From Talinum fruticosum (lineage: Eukaryota; Streptophyta; Magnoliopsida; Caryophyllales; Talinaceae): a DNA stretch of 64,000 bases. How positions within the stretch are numbered: the first letter of the stretch is position 1; each line of letters starts with the position of its first letter. Made by a program: the position numbers and the translations under genes. The notes under the pieces are model-generated. The model worked only from the letters and a program-made list of their open reading frames with translations. It ran no database searches and was not told the DNA's origin. Shown one piece after another: positions 13,046-24,834 of this stretch. The stretch spans positions 8,681,001-8,745,000 of the forward strand of contig JAITYX010000007.1 of NCBI GenBank assembly GCA_021018815.1, given 5' to 3'.

Positions 13046-13674
13046 TTAGGCATAGACTTCAGGGTTATCTATGAGATACTGCTCAATAGCTTTAAAGGTC
13101 TTGGTCATGCCTACTTGGGTAATTTTTATCTCTTCTTCAGTAATCACAGCATCTCCCTTTGTATGGTAGTGACATGTGAATTTATAGTGACTTCCTGTAC
13201 CCAAAGGTTCGAGTTTTCCTTCATGAACACTATATTCTAATTTGCCATTGAGATCTGCACCTTCGAAATTAGTATACTTGACACAAAAGTTATCGACATC
13301 AAGTTTGTCGAATCTGCTCTTCACATACTTATATGGACCTCCTGATAATTAGTGATAATAAGAATAAGAATAATAAGTTAGCGGCAAGTACTAACGATAA
13401 GGATTGAAATATACGTTAAATTTATCTGCAAACAATATACTTGAAATAACATACAAGGTGTTAGGGAAACATAATTAAACTGACCTTCAGCAAAATTTAT
13501 TTGTTTGATACATCCAACAGCAGTAGGGTCACCTTCGAGAACATCTATACTTTTGAAAACCTGAGGCAGGACCTTAGGCATGCAGTTGTGGCTGTCAAGG
13601 CACAGAGCCTTGTACAACCTGGCTGGAGCAACTGGACTAGTTAGATCTATTATGGTACAAGTTTGGTAACCCAT
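13046..13674 (-). CDS. PR-10 / Bet v 1-like protein, copy 1
   Basis: Small cytosolic ligand-binding protein of the pathogenesis-related 10 family. Exon 1 (13674-13485) starts [20 protein letters not shown]; exon 2 (13341-13046) ends [12 protein letters not shown]. The intron (13342-13484) has donor GTCAGT and acceptor TTATCAG in phase 1, the usual PR-10 intron position after the first third. The product is 161 residues, normal for the family. The Bet v 1 signature region is visible as [20 protein letters not shown]. The glycine-rich P-loop is altered: [11 protein letters not shown] replaces the usual GDGGxG. The start was chosen by family alignment (MG.QT), although the frame is open 6 codons further upstream. 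The physiological ligand is unknown. Confidence 0.88.
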
Positions 13675-13795
13675 TTTTGGGGAAAAGATCAAAGATTAGT
13701 ATGTAATATTTTGGTTAGCTAATTTCTTCTGATCTCTCAAGTAGGATTCTAGAGTTCAGGTAGAGTTTGCTGTAAAAGTAATGGGAATTCACGAG

Positions 13796-13803
13796 TATTT
13801 ATA
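13796..13803 (-). promoter_or_regulatory. TATA box of PR-10 copy 1
   Basis: TATAAATA on the minus strand, about 125 bp upstream of the ATG, within a block (CTATTGCAATATAAATACTC) conserved in copy 3. Confidence 0.6.
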
Positions 13804-14769
13804 TTGCAATAGACTAGATCATGAAAGCAACATTTCGGATTTTTATTTAGATTTAAATACTATTTTCTTACTGTGTGCTTAATTTAAATCTCCTAGCTTG
13901 ATTATCAAAGCAATGTAGTTAGGAATAAATGTTCAAAAATTGTTAGTACTTGTAGTACGCTATTGTCAAAAAATACTTGATGCGTAAGAACTTGTCTACT
14001 TTTTTATATTCGTAGTCAATGTTGGATTGCATTAAACTACACCACAAGCATGTATCATCATGGGCCATATCTATTTTGATGACCGAAGTTAATGTCCTTA
14101 GATTTGAATTTCAAGAAGCAATTAAAATAAGTATCTAACACATTCAAATAGAAAGAGACAATAAAGTCCTTATTGAAGGGATCAAAGGGAATTTTAAACC
14201 GCCTTGGTAAGTGTACTGCATCATTACGAGATATTGCATCATTCGAACCCTGGAGAAGAGGATGAAAAAGTGGAGTGCTTACTACTAAGGTAACACTCAG
14301 TTGGTCCTCCTCATCCCTCTTGTCTAATTTGAAAAATAATAATTTAGCTAAACTTCACCTTGTACACACTTTTCTACTAATTGCAAAAAAAAAACACATA
14401 TCAATGTAGTATTCCCTCCCCCCAAAAAAAAAAGGACAAACAAGGAGTGCGAAAATTGGAAAGCTAGGGCAAAGTAAAAGTATAGGAACGGGACTTAACC
14501 TTAACCCAGCTTCGAACTTGCACCAATTTTCACCAATATGGTGGTAAAATTTTAGGAAAAATGGATATGGGGCGGATGAAAAAAAAAAAAAAAACCTTAT
14601 CCATGATATTTTTAAAGTCAAACAAAAATTGTGCCAAGCCATTTCCAGTCTAAGATAAAGGTTGGTCCAGCTCATTAACCATAGTTTAAGCATCAATAAA
14701 TTGGCCAACTTTGCTTTCTTGAATGTTAAAATTTGGTTCGACAAATCTCTAAATCAGGAAGGGAAAAGC

Positions 14770-14915
14770 GTATAGAATAATTGAAATACATAAAAGTAGT
14801 CTATTTTAGCTTTGTAGATATTAGCGAGACAATCTTATGTAAAATTTAACATTTGATGTTCGATTAAAGTCTCATAGATGATGGAGTTTGTAGTATAAAC
14901 TTTTATAATAGGTGA
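14770..14915. repeat. dispersed repeat R1, copy 3 (diverged)
   Basis: Resembles the R1 copies at 10491 and 12447 (shared TATTTTAGCTTTG, ACATTTGATGTT and GTCTCATA-type blocks). It has many differences and a shorter extent. Confidence 0.5.
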
Positions 14916-14929
14916 TCAAGCTTCTTGAC

Positions 14930-15516
14930 AAAAAAGTCACGTTTAGGATGGAAGATGAAAAAAAAATACTAATATGTCTGTTGAGTTTGTGGCTCAAAAT
15001 CACCATGTTTCGCTTCATTTTGCTGCTATCTACCGCCGATTGCCGGTGCTTATGGAAAACGGCCCGTGCCCATTGTTCAACAAAAGATTGGAACTTCCAA
15101 GTAGTCGACACGGGCTACCCATGTCGGTGGACACGACCTGTGTCGCCTATCCTGCAACAATTGCGCATGGTTTTGCCTCGGGTAGTTAATGGTTCTTAGT
15201 TCTAAGTTCATTTCAAGTCCGATTTTCCGTAATTTTTCTGAGAGCAAGTGAAGTAATATTCCCTTTCCATTGTTAAGTGAGATTGAGAGAGAATTGTATT
15301 CTCATAATTGATCAAATCGTCATTCGATTGTGATCGCTTGTACTTTCTCAATTCATAGTGAGTTGTTGTGCTCGTTGCCTCCGTGGTTTTTCCCTCGTTG
15401 GGTTTCCACGTAAATCTTTGTGTTCTTTGATTTAGTGGTTTTATCTTATTGTTTATACTTTTGATTATCATTTTGTTCATTCGAATCGCTTCGCTCAAGA
15501 TGCTCTAATCCTAACA
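14930..15516 (+). mobile_element. 5' LTR (right part) of a truncated copia element
   Basis: The sequence leading to 15516 ends in CA. It is followed after two bases by TGGTATCGAGCAT (15519-15531), close to the tRNA-Met primer-binding site of plant copia elements, and then by a copia gag. The left boundary of the LTR is not defined; the GC-richer stretch 15040-15190 may belong to its U3. Two overlapping open frames at 14912-15199 show no recognisable product. Confidence 0.55.
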
Positions 15517-15542
15517 AGTGGTATCGAGCATCCGGTTTAGAA

Positions 15543-16238
15543 TTGTCATCAATTTTGAAGGTGGATATTCAAAAGTTTGATGGAGATATTAGTTTTAATC
15601 TCTGGAAATTTCAGATGAAGGCGGTCTTCATTCAACATGGGTTGTGGAAAGTTCTTAGTGTCCATAAGACGAAGCCCGATTCAATGACAGATGAACAATG
15701 GACAGAATACAAGACAAAGAAGATAGGGACTATGATTGATTATGATTGGGAAGAATTGGATAAAAAGTCACTTTCGACTATTCGGTTGTGCTTGGCGCCC
15801 TATGTGCTACGAGAGGCGCTTGACAAGGCAACTACGGTGGAGTTTTGGCTTTGATTGGAAGAGCTCTATATGACGAAGAGTCTAGACAATAAGATTTGCT
15901 TGAAGGAACATCCATATACGTTCTCCATGGCCGAAGGTACGCCTGTTTAGATACATCTCAATGATTTTAATTCCATTCTTATTGATTTAGAGAGTTTGGA
16001 TGTTAAAATTGAGAACGAGGACAAAGTGATTTTCTTGGTTGTTTCACTACCTCCTTCCTATACAAGCACTTTTAAGGAAACCTTGTTATATAGTAATACC
16101 GATACTATATCTTTTGAGGATATCAACGCTAATTTATTGTCCAAGGAGAAATTTAATCTTGATGTGTGTGCTGAAAAAGTCGAAGGCTTGGTTGTTAGGG
16201 TTAGACCTATTGAAAAGGGGAATGGTAGTAAGAAAAAT
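15543..16238 (+). pseudogene. copia-type gag fragment
   Basis: Begins SSILKVDIQKFDGDISFNLW, then WKVL and DEQW, the typical opening of plant copia gag (UBN2-type) proteins. In-frame stops interrupt it after FWL (about 15853) and after EGTPV (about 15948). The last segment (15996-16238) reads SLPPSYTSTFKETLLY. The zinc knuckle, protease, integrase and RT are missing. The sequence breaks off at about 16240, where a LINE fragment in the opposite orientation begins. Confidence 0.75.
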
Positions 16239-16239
16239 T

Positions 16240-17310
16240 AATGGTAGTAACAGAATTATGCTTAGATTTACAGAATAATAACAAATCATCAGCAAAGGCA
16301 AGCTGACACAACTTGAGTGTTCTACATCTTTGATGGAAATGGAAAACACTCTGTTGGATTTGGACTTTTACAAATCTATTGAAATATTCCATAATGAACA
16401 CAAAAAGAATAGAGTAAACGTGGTCCCCTTGCTTCAAGCCCTTTTCTCCCATACAAAACAAAAAATAAAAAAATAAAAAAATTAAAAAATTGGACCCATT
16501 GATGCATATTGAAAAATATGCATGTTTAAGACACACCCTAATCCAGTTAATAAACTTTGATTGGAAAATGCATACCTTTGAGTATACACAAAATCATGGT
16601 GTACTGAGACATATGCGTTTCTCATATCAATCTTCATTAAGCACCTTGGTAATATGGACTTTCTACTGTAACTTCTTGTTATTTCCTGGCATAGCATAAT
16701 GTTGTGGATAATCTCTTTTCTTTTGATAAAATCACACTGTGTGTCTTCTACCAAATTGCTCATGAGCACCTCTTTCAGCCTTTGAAAAACCAATTTTGAA
16801 ATGCATTTGTAAAGTACGATGTAGCAAGCTACGGGTCTGAAATCACTAGCCTCCCTAGGACAAGACACCTTAGGGATCAATACTAGATTTGTGTGGCTGA
16901 ACTATTTGAGCATTTTCCCTTTTTTGAAGAAATCTAGAACTGAGGCAGTGAACAATCCCCCAATTTGATCCGAACCAGCAACCCAATTTGTCTCCTCTAT
17001 TTGACCATGGAGAAGAAAACCTTAGAACACTGGTCAACCCAGGTAATCGAGTCATTCTTACTCTATTGTTGCATTAAAGCAACGAAACTGTGCAAAGCTT
17101 GGCAATATTCATCTCTGATTTGTAATTCAAGAGCCTGTAAGGAAGTGTTTGTAGGCGTAAGTTGCAGCTGTCTTTGAATATCCTCCAACTTGGACTTCAG
17201 CACATCCCGCTAATAATGGATATTAGCATACTGGCCCCTAAGAAGTAATAATTTAAGAGGCCTCCCATGACGTAATTGAAGTAACTTGGACTTTCTCCAG
17301 CTTTTTCCTC
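16240..17310 (-). mobile_element. LINE (non-LTR retrotransposon) fragment with RT remnant
   Basis: Decayed minus-strand LINE. From high to low coordinates: a coiled region (SKLEDIQRQLQLTPTNTSLQ, about 17190-17130) as found before the RT in plant L1-type ORF2, then FRPVACYIVLYKCISKL and MKIDMRNAYVSVHHDF (RT blocks, 16870-16600), then GLKQGDHVYSILFVFIMEY (about 16440-16390) and the catalytic FADDLLLF (about 16300-16280). Frames change several times and stops are present. Neither a 3' poly-A nor a 5' end is visible. The right end meets sequence belonging to the PR-10 duplication unit near 17310. Confidence 0.75.
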
Positions 17311-17871
17311 ATGAAATTTGTCATGGATAAATTTAATAATACTATTCAAAATGGTTAAAGTTGCTTAAATTTTACAATTTGTTATCAATTTAGAGACAAC
17401 AAAGAGAGATATAATCTAGAGGCTAATATTATCATGGAACATGCACTTATTAAATATCCTTAAATAATTTGTATAGAATAATATTAAGCACAATTCTTTT
17501 TATCAATAATATCGTCAAAGAATTAAAATTTTATAAATTCTATTTGAACGTTATATTATATAGACGTATATATTGCATATAACCCCGATTAATAACCAAT
17601 TAATAGCGATCTTTTGTTGGGGAATTTCGCTTTCATATGCATTGAAAGATTACAAACTTCAATCCACACATGTTTTTTAATTATCAAAACCACAAATTGA
17701 ACATACACGCTTTTGATGGGGAAAACACACCTCTCTTTCTCTCTCTCTCCCTCCCCATCACAAAATTAATGCATGTGTACATTTCACAAATCATTCAGCC
17801 TGCCCTTACATTAGCTAGACACTTATGTAGAAGGCATCCTATTCTAGAACGAAAAAGCTTTGAAGATTGAT

Positions 17872-18482
17872 TTAGGTATAGACTTCAGGGTTATCTATGA
17901 GGTATTGCTCAATAGTTTTAAAGGTCTTGGTCATGCTTATTTGAATGAATTTGATCTCTTCTTCTGTAATCACAGCATCTCCCTTTGTGTGGTATTGATA
18001 TGTAGATTTATAGTGACTTCCTGTGCCCAAAGGTTCGAGTTTTCCTTCATAAACACTGTATTCTAATTTGTCATTGCGATCTCCATCTTCGAAATTAGTA
18101 TACTTGACATAAAATTTATTCGCATCAAGCTCATCCACTCTGCTCTTCAAATACTTAGATGGACCTCCTGATAATTAGCCATAATAATAATAATAAGTTA
18201 GTAGCGATTACTAACGATAAGGGTTGAAACATACGCTAACTCTATCTACAAGCGATATGTACTTACAATAACATACAAGAGGTTAAACTGACCTTCAGCA
18301 AAATTTATTTGTTTGATACATCCGACAGCAGTGGAGTCGCCTTTGAGAAAATCTATACTTTTGAAGACCTGAGGCAGAACTTTAGGCATGCAGTTCTGGT
18401 TGTCAAGACACAAAGCTTGGAACAACCTCGCTGGGGCAACTGGGCTGGTTTCATCGATTACGGTGCAAGTTTGGAGACCCAT
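17872..18482 (-). CDS. PR-10 / Bet v 1-like protein, copy 2
   Basis: Exon 1 (18482-18293) starts [20 protein letters not shown]. Exon 2 (18167-17872) ends with LIDNPEVYT and a stop. The intron (18168-18292) has GT donor and TTATCAG acceptor, phase 1. It is 161 residues, with the same exon sizes (190 and 296 bp) as copy 1. The family signature reads [20 protein letters not shown], and the P-loop is altered ([12 protein letters not shown]). The coding sequence is intact, but the TATA block conserved in copies 1 and 3 is disrupted here, so expression may differ. It is closest by eye to copy 3. Confidence 0.88.
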
Positions 18483-18593
18483 TTTTGGGGGAAAAGATTA
18501 GATATTAGTAGTATGTAATATTTTGGTTGGCTGATCTCTAAAGTAGGATGGTATAGCTGAGAGAGTTTGCTGGAAAAATAATGGAGTTTCAGG

Positions 18594-18606
18594 AGTATGT
18601 ATTGCA
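18594..18606 (-). promoter_or_regulatory. altered TATA region of PR-10 copy 2
   Basis: Where copies 1 and 3 read CAATATAAATACTC on the minus strand, this copy reads CAATACATACTC. A 2-bp loss and a substitution remove the TATAAATA core. Confidence 0.6.
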
Positions 18607-18831
18607 ATAGATTGGATCATTAAAGCAGCATTTTTTATTTTTATTTAAATTTAAATGTCATTTTCTTATTGTGTGTGCTAAATTTGAATCTCTTATCTTG
18701 ACTTAAAAATAAAATCAGTAATGATATGTGTGAACTTGACTTTTGTTTTATATTCATAGTCAATATTGGATTGCATTAAACAACAAGATATGCACATATC
18801 AATGTAATCACCCCCTAAAAAAAGTCCCCAA

Positions 18832-18885
<54 letters not shown>
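18832..18885. repeat. (ATT)n microsatellite
   Basis: About 54 bp of uninterrupted ATT. Confidence 0.95.
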
Positions 18886-19723
18886 GTGGTCGTTGAAAAA
18901 CTAAATTTGAAAATAAATATTTGCGAGTATATTGCTAGTAAGCTCTAGTTAGCTCTTAATGAGCATTCATTCGCTCTTTTCAACAAAAATTCTTGCAATT
19001 TCTCTCTTTTTTTTTTTTTTTTTTATCTTTCAATAGTTTGCGATGGAGTGCACAAGTTGGACAAGTAAACATCAAACTTGACATATGATAGCTAATCAGT
19101 ATTAGCTAAGTCATAAAAATAAACTCAAACCATTGCACGAATTTTTAACAATAAAGGCTAAGCATATTTAAAATCAAATATTAACTTTTATGTGATGAAA
19201 ATAACGAGATCGTGTATTTGCTACAATATGAGTATCATTAAACAATTTCAATAACCTTGTGATAGGGGTCGAAAATGATTTGATAATAGTATGTTTAAAT
19301 TTGGATATATGACTTGTGTCATCAAAGTCGGATAAGTTTAAATTCATGTTAAAATTGGGTTCATACTAGTGGAAAAAAAGAGAAATCTTATATTCGTTTT
19401 AAAATTAAAGGAAAAATTTATAATTATATCCGATGTTTTTTTCCGGATAGGACAAATTCGAGTAATCAAGTTAGACTGAATTTCACCCGTCCTACCTCTT
19501 GAATTTAGTTGTTGCCATACTTGGAGGCCTCTCAACCACCCATATCAATTGAAATTTACGAAAATTTTATTTTCACCGACAAAAAGTATATTAAAAATAT
19601 ATCAATATATTATAATTGGTTTATTTTAATTTATTAATCAAGACTCCTTGATTTATGTAGTAATATTTTTCATCTAATTATGTTAGGTCGTGTTAGTAAA
19701 AATGTGTTTATGTTTTATTAATA
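18886..19723. other. AT-rich intergenic sequence
   Basis: No gene seen. It contains a poly-T run near 19003-19024. The frame at 19344-19535 has no recognisable content. Confidence 0.45.
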
Positions 19724-19750
19724 CTAGTTCGGACTCGTGCTATGCACGGA
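19724..19750 (-). mobile_element. Helitron-type 3' terminus (minus strand)
   Basis: Read on the minus strand: CGTGC-ATA-GCACG hairpin (19748-19736), then AGTCCGAA and CTAG (19727-19724) before T. The element would extend rightward. Its 5' end was not found, and the hAT-like element at 19886 would lie inside it. Confidence 0.55.
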
Positions 19751-19885
19751 ATAATGTAATAAGCCTTTAAAAATTATAAATTGTTAAGGTAAACATACAC
19801 CAACGAAAAATAATAATATATATGATGTAAATCTTTGATTATGGAGGAATTTCTTTGAAGTTCTATATATTTTCTTGCCTAGAGT

Positions 19886-20924
19886 CAATGGCGAACCCAG
19901 GATTTTAAGAGAGGGTGGTTAGAAATGATTGAATGGTAAGGCACAATTCACAAATTGGAGAGTTGTAGGATCTTTAGATACAAATGAAAGAAGTTGAAGA
20001 CAACTATTAGCATAAGCCCCCACGACATCCCCTCCCCCACCAAAAAAAACCACAAACTTTCATAGATAAGCCTAACAAGGTTTCAAGTTTGGGAAAACAA
20101 TAGTGTAAATTGATGCCCAAAGGCCGACATTATACTCTTCTCAAACATCCAGCTAAACTAGTTAGGGTTTGATAGATTTCGAACAAATGGAGTAAAACAT
20201 AATATAATTTTTTTGAAAGGCAATGAATACAATTATAAGGAGGCTATCACAAGACTAATTAGTAGCATCCGCAATTAGAGGAGGTCATTGTTGAAAAATG
20301 TATCGCTCTTAATTGGCATAGCTTCTTCATTCAATGGTGAATTTTCGGATTTAGAATTTGAAGGATTGGAGGATTCTGTAGCTATGTTTTTAAAATATCA
20401 AAAATCAAACCTTTATTGTGAAATTGGTCTAAAGAATTAATGAATGAAGTGAAATTGAAAAATTAATAAACACAACTTAAACCTTAAATTGAAAAATTTA
20501 GAAGTTGTGAACTTACGGATCTAGGAATGAAAGAGAGAGAGTGTGGTGCGGGAGAGGAGAGGGGTGCCCACCGGCAACCGAGGTGAGAGAGAGAGTGCGG
20601 GAGAGGGAGGGGGTGAGTAGAGTAGAAGCACGAGAGGGCGACTCCGGCTAGACCGGCACGATGGCAGCGGACAACGACAGGTGGCGGCGGCCATTGGCCG
20701 GTGGTGGGGCAGAGCAGAAGAAGAAATCGTGGCTAACCAAGGGGAAAATAAGTGAAATTGTCTGCTGGAGGATTCGAACCTTGCACCTCTCTTTTACATG
20801 ATAAAGCTCTTACCAACACATCTACCTGAATTTTCCTATTACTCTTTATTATATAAAAAATTTATTTGTTTTTGAGAGGATCAGGTTAGCCGATCCCACT
20901 AACTCCACCTTAGGTTTGCCACCG
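19886..20924. mobile_element. hAT-like (Tip100-type) non-autonomous DNA transposon, copy 1
   Basis: The left end CAATGGCGAACCCAGG and the right end, read inverted, CGGTGGCAAACCTAAGG form imperfect terminal inverted repeats of the CAGNGGCGGANCCAGG type that I associate with Tip100 hAT elements. Flanks CCTAGAGT (19878-19885) and CTTAGAGA (20925-20932) match at 6 of 8 positions, as for an old 8-bp target duplication. It is 1039 bp with no transposase. A GC-rich low-complexity segment lies at 20540-20700. The left about 520 bp is shared with 57725-58225. Confidence 0.65.
20768..20816 (-). other. tRNA-like Pol III promoter module inside the hAT-like element
   Basis: On the minus strand, TTGGTAAGAGC (A-box-like, about 20816-20806) is followed about 25 nt later by GGTTCGAATCC (a perfect B box, 20780-20770). 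It does not fold into a complete tRNA by eye. It could be a SINE remnant or a chance internal module. Confidence 0.45.
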
Positions 20925-20932
20925 CTTAGAGA

Positions 20933-22128
20933 ATGGGGTTTCACGTATCAATTTTACATCCCTTCAAACCTGAGACAGAAATTACAAACTTGATACCTGC
21001 TATATATAGACAAAAAAGAAAAAGATAAATAACATAATTAAAGTCATTCATCAAAGAAAATTTCATTTTCGTATAGGAAGCCAAAGTAGGCCTAACTTTG
21101 GTTTAACTACTTAAGGAGACAACAATAACGTAACTCATGCAAACATCCAAATAATATGCAACAAATAGAAAATGTAATTGAAAATATTGTACCTTGATAG
21201 AGTCATTAATACAAATTGTGTGGACAAATGCAATCAAAATAACTATTGTCGGAAAAGTTATCCATTTAATTTCTATTTTTCAGTCTCAAAATTAGATTGT
21301 AATATTTATAGGAATCGTAGTGTTGATTGTCTCAAAAGAGCTACATGTTTTTACAACTTTTCCAATGCATTTTTCATTGTATCACGAAAAGGGAAAATAA
21401 TATTTTTCAATCTAAATTCATGTTCTGTCCAAGTCAAGAAATATAATACAATGTTGTTTTCCAACTCGTCTTATACACACATGAAAGTATTTGCTCATCA
21501 CCATATGTCACGGGATAGTTAGACAAACGGAAAAGTAGGGGATTTTGTGGGTCTAATCTTTTTTCTCTCCTGGAAATATACGTTCCAGGAGCATCTCAGA
21601 ATTTGCACTGTTTTCTCCTGGCTTAAACTGTGTCTTTTTAAAAAGGAGATTTGGATAAAATAATGCAAATCCTTTATAGTACTTGTGTCTAAGAAAAAGT
21701 TCGTTATTGAAGCAATCAAAAACATATTTAAAAAAATTAATAAATTTATAGACAAATCACTTCAGTAGGTATGAGTATCACTATATTACAAATAAATTAA
21801 TACAATGGAGTTTACCATATCATTTGGATTTCGTTTAAAAAAGAAAAACTTTGGATCTGAACAAATTCGAACACTAATATGCATAGTAATCAAGGGCCTA
21901 AAAATGATGCCGTTTTTTTATAGCAATGATATGCAGTTGAAGTCCAAAGGATAACACATATAGCCTTTATGAGGGACATATTAAACGAATCAAGAAATTT
22001 TTTTAAAAAATAATTAATCATAAAAAATCAATAATACCTCATGAAATATATTAGATAGGCTAGTTTAATTTGAATTAAGAACCTTGAACATAGACCATTC
22101 TAAAAAAAGGAATCATTTATTATTACAA
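20933..22128. other. AT-rich intergenic sequence
   Basis: Contains a 114-codon open frame (21178-21522, +) rich in Asn, Phe and Cys with no family resemblance. I treat it as random. Nothing else was recognised. Confidence 0.4.
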
Positions 22129-22156
22129 CTAGAGTTATACCCCTTGCTATGCAAGG
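22129..22156 (-). mobile_element. Helitron-like 3' terminus (minus strand, degenerate)
   Basis: Minus strand: CCTTGC-ATA-GCAAGG hairpin (22156-22142), nine bases, then CTAG (22132-22129) and T. It has a 6-bp perfect stem. The element would extend rightward. Confidence 0.5.
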
Positions 22157-22433
22157 ACATTAACTAAATTTTTAATAATTTTTTTAATTTTATTATTTTT
22201 AATTAATTTATAACATTAAAAATTAATTAAAAGTTCAAAAAATAATTATAATAAATTTATATATTAGATTATATAATTTATTATCTATACACTATATAAT
22301 GTCAATCTTTTCAAAAAGATGACATGTCGGTCTAAGAGTGAATTTAGGAGTTTCATCCAATAAAAAAATAATAATTTATCATTGGAAAAAAATAGGTTTT
22401 CACTCATATATGGACTCTTTTTACTCCATGCCA

Positions 22434-22434
22434 A

Positions 22435-22515
<81 letters not shown>
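22434..22515. repeat. (AAT)n microsatellite
   Basis: About 80 bp of uninterrupted AAT. Confidence 0.95.
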
Positions 22516-24729
22516 TTTTCATAGAAATAAAAAAAAATTAAAAATAATAAAATAAAAACATAATCGTAAACAGAAATTAAAACAAATAATAAACTGCACT
22601 AAATAAATGAGAAAATAAATAATTAAATTACCAGAATATTAAAATTATTTTTTGGACCTGAATATATCCTAAACACCTGAAATCAAAATGAAAAAACTAA
22701 TTTTATTAATTTATTAAATTAAAGACCTCCTTTAACCTAAATTAGAAAAAAATCTAAAAAATTATCAAATCAGTTATAAAAACTAAGAAAATTAATATTA
22801 ACAGATTAAAAGGATTCTAACTAAACCCTTTAATAATATAAAAATAAAATTAACCGAAGAAGACTAATTTTATTCTAACTTCTAACAAACCGACTAAAAA
22901 ATAACAAAAACGAAAAGAAAAGTAATCTAAAAATTAAAATATATTAAGACATAAAATAAAATAAATATATATATAGTTATGTATTTATTTATTTAGGATT
23001 TGGATTGTATATTAGCTTTCATTTATTTTTATGTATATTGATATGCAATATTATTTTAGGCTTGAAATATAATAATTTTGTCTAACATTATTAATTTTTC
23101 ATTGTTGATGTTGTTTTTTGACTTGGTGTCATAAAATTATATTAGTTTAAAATATATTTGTTATAAGAATTTTTAAAATTAAAATCAACAGGAACATGTT
23201 ATAAAAATAATATTCAAATATTTAACTATCTCGAGGAATCAATTTGGTTATTACCTTCATCCTATGAACAAAATGATTTAATAAATCCTAATAAATTATA
23301 AATTAATATAATAAAAATATAACAACTACATATATACTTGATATTAATAATTAAAAATGCGTACAAGATAGAAAATTATGGTTCAAATATGTTATAGAAT
23401 AAAACGTAATGAATACAAAAAGTTGGGATTATATTGCTTCAATTCGTAATTTGTGTACTTTAAGTTCGTAATTTATGTTATGTTTAAAGGATTGCAAACT
23501 TAATATGCCAACTTCTATTAAGCCCATAGGACTTTGAATAAATTCATTTGTCTCAAAATTTTTGCACAACATACGAGATCATTTTTTTTTTGTTATAAAT
23601 ACAGTTTATTTTAGTTTTTTCCTAACATGTCTATTTGTGACTTATTATTGACAAATATATTTAAATCATATCTTTTACTATTGTAAGTTTTATAAATTAT
23701 TAAAAGATGAGTATTTGCCATCAAACCTCCCCGCCATTTTGAAATAGGACTTCATGTTACTCTTATTATGTCAATTACTTAAGAAGAAGAATTGTGTCTC
23801 GATGGAAGCAATTGGTTGTTAATCGAGTAAAACATGTATTTATAATATCTCAATTGCATCATTTGCCCCATTGATTCACTACTAAAATAGCGATCAATTT
23901 TCAATATAAGTACAAAACACATATGATTTTATTACCCTATGCCGCGAATTGACCTATCATGTCCTTTATTATGATACAAATTACCTATTATTGTTAAATA
24001 TATTTGGATCACTTCTATCATTATAATATTTTTCACTATTAATCTCAATATAAGTAGTTATTATATGTTTAATTATCTTTGTGTGCAGAGTTAGGTAAGA
24101 ATGGATAAATCATTGTATTTACCTTATAATTTTAAAAAATGAGATCCCATTATGGGTATATGTATACTTTTTAAGAGTTCGTGTAATATTTAAATCAATG
24201 ATGTTTTAGTAGGTTGGTTGCATATAAATATTTATCTAGGCGTCTACTAAGTTGAATTAGTATTGACTTTGTAAAAACTTATGAATTATAAGTTTGATAT
24301 TCTTTTATTGATTTGATGTACTTTGTATTGTAATATTAATTTGTGATATAATGATCTTTATTGTCATCTATAGGTCATCTAGCTTATTATCTACCAATCA
24401 TATATTATTCCTTTTCCTACTAATATTTAACTTTTGATACCCAAACATATTATCACAATATTTCTATAACTGTATGAGTTAGAATTATTTAAATTGTTTG
24501 ATTCTTAGAGGAGCTCGACTTCTTAATATTCCGAATCACATTTGTAATCTTAAAACCTTAATGATATTTTTTTAACGTTCTTTTTATTTATTATTTTAGA
24601 TTATTTATTTATTCTTTTGAAATATAGAATGATTGGAAGATGAATGTATGCCTAATGATTTTTATGTGTTGGGTTCTGATAACTTTGATGAGTCACGAAA
24701 GCGTTTTCGTTGCATTGTACAACATTGCT
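22516..24729. other. very AT-rich sequence between two outward-facing Helitron-type ends
   Basis: No coding content, no tandem repeats beyond short A/T runs and no LTRs seen. It may be the body of one or two non-autonomous Helitrons. Confidence 0.4.
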
Positions 24730-24754
24730 CCGTGAATAGCATGGGCCCGCACTA

Positions 24755-24755
<1 letters not shown>
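24730..24755 (+). mobile_element. Helitron-like 3' terminus (plus strand)
   Basis: CCGTG-AATAG-CATGG hairpin with one G-T pair (24730-24744), GCCCGCA, then CTAG (24752-24755) before T. The element would extend leftward. The base after CTAG starts an (AAT)n array. Confidence 0.5.

Positions 24756-24834
<79 letters not shown>
24756..24834. repeat. (AAT)n microsatellite abutting a Helitron end
   Basis: About 79 bp of uninterrupted TAA/AAT beginning at the Helitron-type CTAG|T terminus. Confidence 0.95.

Larger units (their letters stand above)
17315..18800. repeat. segmental duplication unit carrying PR-10 copy 2
   Basis: Matches 28015-29520 (copy 3). Downstream flank shared with copy 3 includes GAGGCTAATATTAT and GAACATGCACTTAT. 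The upstream flank to about 18800 (GGATTGCATTAAAC) is shared with both other copies. The gene lies in the same orientation in all three. Confidence 0.75.

Noticed and set aside
14912..15199. Two overlapping open frames before the copia gag
   Set aside because: Neither resembles a known protein. The GC-richer sequence is better explained as part of the LTR.
21178..21522. 114-codon open frame (+)
   Set aside because: Asn/Phe/Tyr-rich composition with no motif, in AT-rich intergenic DNA.
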